55,364 nucleotides of DNA. It comes from a virus. The stretch is from positions 1 to 55,364 of IMG/VR virus record IMGVR_UViG_3300049459_000192. One strand, written 5' to 3'. Positions 49,035 to 55,364 of this stretch are shown here, in pieces (position 1 is the stretch's first letter; each line of letters starts with the position of its first letter). Under the pieces are notes generated by a model that had not been told where the DNA came from, did not search any database, and saw only the letters and a list, made by a program, of their open reading frames with translations. The position numbers and the translations under genes are program-made.

Positions 49035-49673
49035 ATGAAAACATACGAACCGGCAAACTTCAGATATCTCCCGACTATGTTAAGCTTCATTTTTGGGGTT
49101 TTAACTTTAGCAATCGCCTTTGGTATAAATTCTGCGCTGAAATTCTCACCCGTAGATCCATTTGGATCAGGTGCTGCATGGCAGTTTGGCCCCAGAGAAC
49201 TTGCTCACTTCAGCGGCTCACTCGGTGCGGTTCTTATCTCGTGGCCGATTCTGCAAGTGATGTTTAATTACAAAATCGGAAAAATTGCTTACTTTTATGT
49301 ATTCTTATGTTTTTTATTAATCATGTTTGTGCATCGGTTTTTGATGAATGGAGAGCCGGAGTTCAAGTATTTACTTTGGGGTGGGGCGTATATTGCTACT
49401 TCATGCATCTTTCTAACTTCGACCTTATTGAGAAATAAAGGCTTTAATGCTTTATGGATTCTAATTTCTTCAGCGTGTTTTATTGAGCTTTTTAATCTTT
49501 TCTGGGAGGTTATCCAACAGCCATTGATCGGATATCGAGGCGAAGCACCGAAGAACTCAATTCAACCGGCGCAGATGTTGTGTGACTTTATAGGGGTTCT
49601 TGCCGGATTTTATGTTTCGCTCCTAGTCTTAAATATCGCTGATAAACTGAAATGCAATGAAGCTGCCACGTGA
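49035..49673 (+). CDS. Multi-pass membrane protein of unknown function
   Basis: The product has 212 residues. About six hydrophobic segments (for example 12-32, 57-77, 81-100, 113-128, 138-155 and 182-203). ELAHFSGSLGAVLISWP is a possible conserved loop. No family is recognised. It is AT-rich and has a weak ribosome site. Confidence 0.55.
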   Translation: MKTYEPANFRYLPTMLSFIFGVLTLAIAFGINSALKFSPVDPFGSGAAWQFGPRELAHFSGSLGAVLISWPILQVMFNYKIGKIAYFYVFLCFLLIMFVHRFLMNGEPEFKYLLWGGAYIATSCIFLTSTLLRNKGFNALWILISSACFIELFNLFWEVIQQPLIGYRGEAPKNSIQPAQMLCDFIGVLAGFYVSLLVLNIADKLKCNEAAT

Positions 49674-49965
49674 TTAAGGTTTTTTTAACCGGGTTATTCA
49701 GCAAGCAATTATCAAAGACGGTGAGTCAGTGAACTCTGATCGGATTGAGAATGTCTACTACGAAAATAGCGATCAGTAGTCATCGCCTACGATCAACTCC
49801 AACCAAATACTTTGGGGGAGGCTCTGTAAGTTAAGAAAGAATCAACCACCAAAAATAAAATACTCACAATAGGCCGTTTTTTTACACCAAGGTGCTCTGT
49901 TGAAGTCAGCAGAGACCACCTGATATTGGAAAGACTGTATGGGTCGTCCACTGTCCCTCGTGACA

Positions 49966-49994
49966 GGCAGAAATCGGCCAGAAGCGGCCACTCG
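49966..49994 (+). repeat. Dispersed intergenic repeat, copy 2
   Basis: GGCAGAAATCGGCCAGAAGC followed by GGCCACTCG is a variant of the copies at 48155 and 52977. Confidence 0.6.
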
Positions 49995-50117
49995 CGAGCG
50001 GCATTTATCGACCGATTGTGTTGAAAAAATCGCCCCGGCCTGGCTAGCCATTTATCGAGCGGTGAGAACACATCTTTTGCACATACCACGTTAGATCTGA
50101 GCCCTGAACCTTGTGCG

Positions 50118-50170
50118 CAAAGCACGGATTTCAATCTTAGACGCGCACTTTTCTGCCATGGAAACCAAGC
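50118..50170 (+). repeat. Left arm of inverted repeat around the HNH-Ntn pair
   Basis: This 53-bp stretch (containing GGATTTCAATC and TTCTGCCATGG) is an imperfect reverse complement of 52882-52933, with about seven differences by eye. The arms enclose 2.7 kb with two genes. Confidence 0.6.
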
Positions 50171-50559
50171 TCTACGACGTTCCGACCTACAACCCGCGCA
50201 GTAGCATTCAAGCGTCGAAATACCGCATGCCAATCATATATTGCGACCATCACCGTCCGCAATCCAGAACGCCGCTTCGGCCAAAATGAAAAGCCCCGCT
50301 ATAAAAAGCGCGCTGTAGGGTTTGGATGTCTGGACTAGATTGTCGTTTTATACACGCTAGTGTCGCTTATATGGGGGAAGTGTCTGGTGCTATCCTGAAT
50401 ATTATTTTTGAGAGCGTAAGCTGCTGGTTAATAGTTGCTTTTTATAACTTGCAGTTTCTTATAGTGGTATGTAGTGGGGTTCGGCGTATAGCTGGTCGTT
50501 CATGGATTGAGCTCGGCGCCGGTTAAAAGGTCGGAACCAATCGAAAATAAGTTCGGGAT

Positions 50560-51546
50560 TCAGTCGTTGGCTAGTGGTTCTGGAGCAAACTCCAAGCCTA
50601 GCTCTTTAATTCTATTGAGTATTTCCGTTGGTATCTCCTCGAGAGGAGGGGATGTCCATTTTTGCGTCGTTTGCATATAGGCTTTATCTACGATCCTTGT
50701 TGTTGCTTTTCTAGTTAGATCAAGATTCTCTGTTTGAGCTTTAGCTGCTTGTCTTGGTAGCATTCCTTCAATAAAAGGGAATGTCAGTAATTTTGAGTTT
50801 TTCCAGTCGACAATTTTGTCTTTTGATCCGAAAGGTATTATGAAATTAAATATTAAATTATAGAATGCGATGTTGCAAATCATGTGGGGGAATCGCTTTT
50901 TGTCACCTGTTCTTTTGAATAACTGGATCCATATTGCTGGGAATGGCTTGTGCCCGGGTACAAAAGTTCTGCTTATTTTTAAAGCATTTGAATCAAATTT
51001 GGCTGGCTTCTTGTTGAGTCGTACCCACTCGATACATTGCTTGTATCCCTTTAGTTCTGCTTCGGGCATTATAGAAAGGGCCATTTTCACAAAGCACTTA
51101 TATACCTGCTCGGGTATATATGGTTTGGTTTCTGTTTTTATAGTGAGTAACCCTGAGCTCTCGTCAAGTACGGTCAAGTCAGAGTCCTGAGTCTCTAGAA
51201 TGACCAGGCTGTTTCCGATCATTTCCACGCGCTCGCCGGACTTGGATTTGAATTTTGGCGTACCCTTCTTACTCTCGAATCTAGTAGTAGTTCTTGAAAT
51301 CCCTAAAAAATTAGCGAGGTGGTTTTCCAGGTGCTTGTCAAAGTATTCGTTGCATGTGTTGCATTCATCTCTAGAGAAAAGTAGTTTGTTTCCTATAAGT
51401 TCAGGTAAAGAATGCGCCTCTTTGCTGAATTTTACTTCCGGCTCCCGCTTTCCGCAGTATCGGCAATGTCCGTTTTCCCCAACAAAGTGCCTTTTGTTTA
51501 ATATGATCATCTTGGCCGGCTTGTAGTTGTTCGCGAATTCAATCAA
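50560..51546 (-). CDS. HNH-type nuclease of the cargo pair
   Basis: The product has 328 residues. The preferred start is TTG 51546 with AGAGGA eight bases upstream; an earlier TTG (51570) lacks a site. Near the N-terminus, CRYCG, then AHSLPELIGNK, then CNTC and a NEYFDKHLENHLA helix have the zinc and His/Asn layout of HNH nucleases. The remaining 240 residues carry no known domain and could recognise a target. It is strongly AT-rich. The upstream same-strand gene encodes an N-terminal-nucleophile hydrolase-like protein, so a two-gene defence module is plausible. Confidence 0.65.
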   Translation of the reverse strand: MIEFANNYKPAKMIILNKRHFVGENGHCRYCGKREPEVKFSKEAHSLPELIGNKLLFSRDECNTCNEYFDKHLENHLANFLGISRTTTRFESKKGTPKFKSKSGERVEMIGNSLVILETQDSDLTVLDESSGLLTIKTETKPYIPEQVYKCFVKMALSIMPEAELKGYKQCIEWVRLNKKPAKFDSNALKISRTFVPGHKPFPAIWIQLFKRTGDKKRFPHMICNIAFYNLIFNFIIPFGSKDKIVDWKNSKLLTFPFIEGMLPRQAAKAQTENLDLTRKATTRIVDKAYMQTTQKWTSPPLEEIPTEILNRIKELGLEFAPEPLAND

Positions 51547-51822
51547 CTTAAAATTCCTCTGTATTTTCAAGTGCGTTGCAATTAAATGTCATAAATTTCG
51601 GCTGCCGAAAGCAGCATCTGGTAAATTAAACATGCCGAGCATATAGCTTCAGTAAATAAGAGGTGCTGCTTGGTATCGCTACGTTTAGAGATGGCTGATG
51701 GCTGTTCCACGCAGCGGTCTGTTTGCAGTCCATGGCAGTAAATAAAGTTTTTCTCCAATGCTTTGGTTCAATTTCAACATCATCCGGACACAACATCAGA
51801 GCGCCTCAGGCCCTAGTTGATT

Positions 51823-52632
51823 CTACTTATTGATGGTCGGACGCGGTTGGCGCTGCGCATTCTTTTTAGGTTGAAGTGTTATTGGGTCACATCTCTCAAA
51901 TAACTCATTGTGCCATTCAATACCTGCAGGATATTTTCCAGCTTGGATTGGGGAACCGGAAATGTATTTTTCGCCCTTCAAGACGACCCCGATCATTCTT
52001 GGAGGGCCGACTCGGTACAAGCCGATTAGCTGCGGAGATCCGCCACTAAGTGGATCCTCACCGCTGGAAAGAGAATCGCAGAATGCGCCAAAAACACTTC
52101 TGCTGGTGTCTGTGATATCTGATTTTTTCCACCGATAGTACCAATTTGAGAGTGGTTTTTTTCCGGATCCAGAGCTTCGAATTAGACCTGATATAGCGGG
52201 TATATTAAGTGCTTCTTCATCAATATCTCCCTGTCCTGACCAAGAAATAATGCCTATATGAAACTGAGACTTCATTCCGCTTCCTGATCTAGAGATGTAT
52301 TGAATCTCAAAACTCTCTCTGGCATTTCGAGGGTAAGACGAGAAACTCTCTGAAATAAACTCCCTAACGATTTCGAGCTTTTCCTCAAAAACCATTTCGC
52401 TTGATAGCACATGCTCGAAATCTATTTTGTTGCATAGTTTGTCTAGCATCTGGGCTGGAAACAGGACGTCACCACAAAAGCCAAAAACCTCGGGGTATTT
52501 GGTTGAGGCGTAAAGTTTTTTTCCGACGTCCCAATTTTTTTTATCGAACCAAGTGAATCTGCTGTCGCTGGCCAGATAAATTGCGGACGGTTGTCGTTGA
52601 TCGACAGCAACCCAAGAAATCAGCGTTGTCAT
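51823..52632 (-). CDS. Proteasome-like N-terminal-nucleophile hydrolase
   Basis: The product has 269 residues. ATG 52632 follows GTGGAAG; open frame upstream has no site. It begins MTTLISWVAVD and continues IYLASDSRFTW, VGKKLYAS and PEVFGFCGD. A threonine right after Met, an 'ASDSR' turn, a Lys about 35 residues on and a GxxGD turn recall the proteasome beta/HslV/Anbu fold, where the exposed Thr is the nucleophile. It has no partner ATPase gene nearby. Protease activity is inferred from the pattern; a Thr-first arrangement at positions 2 and 3 is what is seen. Confidence 0.6.
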   Translation of the reverse strand: MTTLISWVAVDQRQPSAIYLASDSRFTWFDKKNWDVGKKLYASTKYPEVFGFCGDVLFPAQMLDKLCNKIDFEHVLSSEMVFEEKLEIVREFISESFSSYPRNARESFEIQYISRSGSGMKSQFHIGIISWSGQGDIDEEALNIPAISGLIRSSGSGKKPLSNWYYRWKKSDITDTSRSVFGAFCDSLSSGEDPLSGGSPQLIGLYRVGPPRMIGVVLKGEKYISGSPIQAGKYPAGIEWHNELFERCDPITLQPKKNAQRQPRPTINK

Positions 52633-52725
52633 GGCTTCCACTGCTTGTTTTTTGTGTATCATACGTCCTAATGGCAATTTGCCTCAACAAGCAACTCCCA
52701 GGCCCTCCACCAATAAATTTCGACG

Positions 52726-52766
52726 GGGGGTGAGGTCGGAGGACCTATCCCCCGGGAAACCGGGGG
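52726..52766 (+). other. Two mutually exclusive hairpins upstream of the Ntn-like gene
   Basis: CCCCCGG-GAAA-CCGGGGG (52749-52766) forms a GNRA-loop hairpin. Upstream GGGGG-TGA-GGTC (52726-52737) can pair with GACC-TAT-CCCCC (52742-52753), sharing the same C run. Only one can form at a time. It lies about 100 bp from the divergent gene start at 52632. Confidence 0.4.
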
Positions 52767-52881
52767 ATGGCTGGGTCCGTTTAAAGATCGAAATCTGTTC
52801 CCCTTCTACTTTGTGAATCGCTCCTGGTTTAGTAGCTACTTCTCATTGAGTGCTTCTGGCCGATGCTGTTGAAAAAGTCGG

Positions 52882-52933
52882 GCTTAGTTCCCATGGCAGA
52901 AAGTACACGTCTGAGATTGAAATCCTTGCTTTC
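52882..52933 (-). repeat. Right arm of inverted repeat around the HNH-Ntn pair
   Basis: It is the reverse-complement counterpart of 50118-50170. The adjacent TGTTGAAAAAGTCG (52867-52880) is repeated in direct orientation at 50019, so the border is a mosaic. Confidence 0.6.
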
Positions 52934-52976
52934 AGCGGAGGCCTCCCGGAGTCACTGTTGAAGCCGTTTGCGAAGG

Positions 52977-52999
52977 ACTGCTTCTGGCCGATAGCTGCC
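52977..52999 (-). repeat. Dispersed intergenic repeat, copy 3
   Basis: On the minus strand GGCAGCTATCGGCCAGAAGC matches copies 1 and 2. The open frame across it has no ribosome site and is not a gene. Confidence 0.6.
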
Positions 53000-53092
53000 G
53001 CTCACGACCGGTGGCTTTCGGCTCAGTGGCTCAGTCGATCTCAGGTGAGGCTTAAGGCCATTTACGAAGCAGATCGTTAGTCCATGCTTCCG

Positions 53093-54709
53093 TTAACGGC
53101 AGCAGTGCTTGTACTTCTTCTTCGAGCCGCAGGGGCATCGCTCGTTACGGCCTACCGGCGACCCAACGTAGGCGCGCTGGGGCGGTTTGGTTACGATGGG
53201 GGTGGGAGGAACCACTTTTTGAAACGCGAGGTGGGGGTATGTTTTAGCTAGGGCTACGTCCATCTTCTCCCAGATATACGTAGCAAGCCTTCTACATGCT
53301 GAAAGCAGATTCTTATGTTGTGACGTATTGGTAATTTCATCCTGGCAATTAGTAATGTGCGTCAATGCCGAGTGAAGTGCGTCTAGATTGTCTGCCTGCT
53401 TCACTAGGCTATGAGCAAGCGCGTACCGGGCTTTTATACGAGTGTTCTCGCTTCGTATGCATTCTTCATAAAGAGCCTGAGCATCAATGTCGGTTCGGCC
53501 CGGAATGAGCTTTTGACTGATTAGTCCGGCGAACTCAAGCATGGCTTCTGGATATTTTTGCTCCGCCGCTTCGATTAGCCAGGCGACAGCTCTCGGGCGC
53601 TCATTGGCAAAAGCGTGACCTTGATGATGCAGCATGTACAAATGAAACTGCGCCTGCGGAAATCCTGCCTCTGCAGACTGTAGAGAGCATTCGAATGCAG
53701 CAATGAAGTCTATCGCGCCGCCGAGACCCTGCTCATGCATTTTCGCCAACTGCGCAAGTGCTCCGGGGTGAGACTGAGAGGCAGCCTGTTGATACAGGTA
53801 TCGTGCGTATTCTAGATCTTGCTCGTATCGAGCCGACCCCCAAAAATGGCAGTCGCCAATGAAAGCCAAAGCATCAGCAAGGTCTCTACCGCTTGCCCGC
53901 CAAACCCAATATTCACCCTCTTGGCGTTTACCTTGAAATTCCTCGCCTTGGAGACGCGCGAGGTAAACTCCGTACTCATACATTGCCTCGACATGCGAAC
54001 TGTCGGCGGCAAATTTGAACCAGATATTGGCCTGATCAATGAATTTACGGGAGTCGAAACCGTAACTGTCATCAGCTCTGAAAATAACTTCCGAGGTTTT
54101 CATGGCATTAGCTTTTTCTTTGAAATAAATTCCTAGTGTGTAGCGTGCATCAGCATCTTCCTCGAAAACCGCGCGGTAGCTAAGTTCGCGAAGGTTGTGT
54201 TGTGTAAGTGGTGCGATGGTGTATTTAGGAGCCTCACCGAACTTAGGATTCAAGGAATGAAGATACTCAAGCAAGTCGAGGGCAGAGGACAGCGCCTGCC
54301 CCAGCATTTCTGAGTATTCATGGGACTTAAAGCTAAATGCCTTAGGGTGAGCTGCAATATTCCCATTTTTCTGTAGGACGCGGAGCCAGTTCAGCACGTT
54401 GTGGTCTACCAGCCGCCTATCTCGCAAGTACGCAATCTTGCGGTCCAGATTCAGATCTCTGTACATATTCGGGACTAGCGTTTCGCAGAACTCGTTGGCA
54501 AAGCTTCGCAGTAAGGTAACAGCATAACCCGGCGTTGAAGCACCTTGATTCTTTGCGTGCTCGTACAGGTCGCCCAGTTGAGGAGAGACGCTGTGCGCAA
54601 ACTCAATGTCGTTCATCATATGGCCGTAATTACGTAGGGATTTCCAGAAAATGTCACCTATCCGGATCGGGGCATGAGAAAGCGACTTGGAAAAAACACC
54701 TTGACGCAT
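53093..54709 (-). CDS. DUF4145, Sel1-repeat and SEC-C protein
   Basis: The product has up to 538 residues; Met codons at 54619/54616 are alternative starts because MNDIEFAHSVSPQLGDLYEHA is a usual DUF4145 opening. An N-terminal helical domain (about 32-160, RLVDHNVLNWLRVLQKNGN, then AAHPKA) is of the DUF4145 kind often met in restriction enzymes. Sel1-like repeats follow (about 230-440: GALAQLAKMHEQGLGG, AQFHLYMLHHQGHAF) as a protein-binding scaffold. The C-terminus is a SEC-C zinc motif (NERCPCGSKKKYKHCC). It lies near attR, a usual cargo site; a defence role is inferred. Confidence 0.75.
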   Translation of the reverse strand: MRQGVFSKSLSHAPIRIGDIFWKSLRNYGHMMNDIEFAHSVSPQLGDLYEHAKNQGASTPGYAVTLLRSFANEFCETLVPNMYRDLNLDRKIAYLRDRRLVDHNVLNWLRVLQKNGNIAAHPKAFSFKSHEYSEMLGQALSSALDLLEYLHSLNPKFGEAPKYTIAPLTQHNLRELSYRAVFEEDADARYTLGIYFKEKANAMKTSEVIFRADDSYGFDSRKFIDQANIWFKFAADSSHVEAMYEYGVYLARLQGEEFQGKRQEGEYWVWRASGRDLADALAFIGDCHFWGSARYEQDLEYARYLYQQAASQSHPGALAQLAKMHEQGLGGAIDFIAAFECSLQSAEAGFPQAQFHLYMLHHQGHAFANERPRAVAWLIEAAEQKYPEAMLEFAGLISQKLIPGRTDIDAQALYEECIRSENTRIKARYALAHSLVKQADNLDALHSALTHITNCQDEITNTSQHKNLLSACRRLATYIWEKMDVALAKTYPHLAFQKVVPPTPIVTKPPQRAYVGSPVGRNERCPCGSKKKYKHCCR

Positions 54710-54807
54710 CGTTGGTCACTGAGTCGCACCGAGATATGGAGAAGCGTTCAAGCCTTGATTGAGGCTGTCTAAACCAACGAGGATAGTCTGCTTTTGACTG
54801 AGAGCGG

Positions 54808-55017
54808 TCATTCAGGCGCCATCAGAACTGCCAGCGTCATCTTGATAAATTCCTCATTTTTGTCGATAGCCCAAAGTGCGCCGCACACGTTCTCCGCGAT
54901 ATCGGCGGAACCACGCTGCTCCACCCAGAGGGTGAGCTCCATGATCGCCGCTTCAAGTGCGAGTTGGTTTTCGTTGATTTTGAAAAGCAGGGATGGGAGC
55001 AAATCAGAATTAGGCAT
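54808..55017 (-). CDS. Small acidic protein at the prophage end (69 aa)
   Basis: ATG 55017 follows AAGGAGG, which decides against the open frame starting at 55146. Helical and acidic (QLALEAAIMELTLWVEQRG, then ENVCGALWAIDKN). No domain is recognised. It is the last phage gene before attR. Confidence 0.6.
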   Translation of the reverse strand: MPNSDLLPSLLFKINENQLALEAAIMELTLWVEQRGSADIAENVCGALWAIDKNEEFIKMTLAVLMAPE

Positions 55018-55205
55018 TGGGTATCCTCCTTGGAAGAACCCAGCGTAGCAGGAGAATAATGATTTGGCAGAAAGCCATGAGCACGCCAAAAAGGCGTGGG
55101 GACTTTTTCGGGGATTCGCTATCTCCAGTTGATCTTGGTTAGGCACCGTTTGCAGCGAGCGCCAGTGGAAGACTCAACAAATGGTGGGGTTAAAGCCCAT
55201 TTTCA

Positions 55206-55253
55206 AGCATGGGGTGCTAGGGGTCGAGTGTTCGAATCACTCCGTCCCGACCA
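55206..55253 (+). repeat. attR core, partial tRNA-Pro 3' end
   Basis: This is the second copy of the 48-bp repeat at 29-76. The 5' half of the tRNA is absent, so this copy cannot encode tRNA. It marks the right end of the prophage and also serves as the left border of whatever follows. Confidence 0.92.
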
Positions 55254-55270
55254 AATAATTCAATGACTTA

Positions 55271-55298
55271 GGCCAATGTTTACAGCATTGGCCTTTTT
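55271..55298 (+). terminator. Terminator past attR
   Basis: GGCCAATG/CATTGGCC with seven-base loop and five Ts. It differs from the hairpin after attL but occupies the same place relative to the att core. Confidence 0.75.
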
Positions 55299-55332
55299 CA
55301 TGCGCGTGACATTTGCGTGACTTCTCCATTTC

Positions 55333-55364
55333 TCACGCCTGCTTCCTCTTCAATATTGTCAGCA
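55333..55364 (-). CDS. C-terminal end of a second integrase (partial)
   Basis: The minus strand reads LTILKRKQA and stop at 55333, running off the window. The prophage integrase ends LTILKRKTG and stops 70 bp from its att core; this one stops 80 bp from attR. The same C-terminal residues and spacing point to a related integrase of an adjacent element. Confidence 0.7.
   Translation of the reverse strand, partial: LTILKRKQA

Larger units (their letters stand above)
49674..50559. other. Gene-free stretch with mosaic intergenic repeats
   Basis: Short open frames in this 886-bp stretch have no ribosome sites and cross repeat sequences. It holds a dispersed repeat copy (49966), TGTTGAAAAAATCG (50019-50032, repeated at 52867) and an inverted-repeat arm (50118-50170). 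This looks like recombined non-coding sequence at a cargo border. Confidence 0.6.

Noticed and set aside
49793-50233. Minus-strand open frame of 146 codons
   Set aside because: It crosses dispersed repeat sequence and has no ribosome site; treated as non-coding mosaic.
50118-52933. Insertion sequence or composite transposon around the HNH-Ntn pair
   Set aside because: No transposase gene, and no matching short terminal repeats with target duplication were seen; the arms are imperfect and mosaic.
52850-53080. Plus-strand open frame of 76 codons
   Set aside because: It is made of the inverted-repeat arm and dispersed repeat; not a gene.
1-55364. CRISPR array
   Set aside because: No regularly spaced direct repeats were found by reading.

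Overview
The window is a nearly complete, partly decayed lambda-like siphovirus prophage in a Pseudomonas chromosome, probably of the fluorescens group judging by gene style. It sits in a tRNA-Pro(GGG) gene. The tRNA fills positions 1-76 (its first base lies just outside), and a 48-bp copy of its 3' part recurs at 55206-55253, so these are attL and attR. A few bases past attR, another integrase reading frame with nearly the same C-terminal residues runs off the window, so a second element using the same site appears to follow in tandem.

Layout. 0.1-2.6 kb: integrase, an excisionase-like gene and small early genes (minus strand). 2.7-7.5 kb: AT-rich plus-strand cargo (membrane proteins, an AbiC-like abortive-infection protein, a PD-(D/E)xK-like nuclease candidate) interleaved with broken phage genes, namely a cytosine-methyltransferase remnant and a gene with an in-frame amber codon. 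7.5-12.25 kb: leftward early operon with many ATGA overlaps (HTH protein, Gp157, a Rad52-like annealing protein and small proteins). 12.3-15.2 kb: immunity region with palindromic operators at both a PL-like and a PR-like promoter. The repressor, a HipA-like kinase and an unknown protein are transcribed leftward and occupy the place of lambda cI-rexA-rexB. 14.9-20.2 kb: rightward early genes (Cro/YdaS, CII-like, KilAC antirepressor, O-like, P-like, ninB, ninG, a Q candidate), ending in a promoter plus immediate terminator that looks like lambda pR'-tR'. 20.3-47.7 kb: late operon with holin, spanins, terminase, portal, MuF head protein, scaffold, capsid, connectors, tail tube, tail tip genes M-L-K-I-J, fibre and its chaperone, O-antigen acyltransferase and a SleB-type endolysin. 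Intrinsic terminators recur just upstream of several late genes. 47.7-55.2 kb: attR-proximal accessory region.

Decay and possible novelty. The tail chaperone and tape-measure genes are joined by a deletion, ninB is frameshifted by a 7-bp tandem duplication, the methyltransferase lacks its N-terminus, and two genes carry a single in-frame TAG. The prophage is therefore probably defective for virions, while its lysogenic genes look intact. The best candidates for an undescribed system are two. One is a minus-strand pair of an HNH nuclease and a proteasome-like N-terminal-nucleophile protein between inverted repeats (50.1-52.9 kb). The other is the repressor-linked HipA-like kinase with its unknown partner (12.7-14.4 kb). 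Functional statements rest on reading motifs and gene order by eye; no database search was run.
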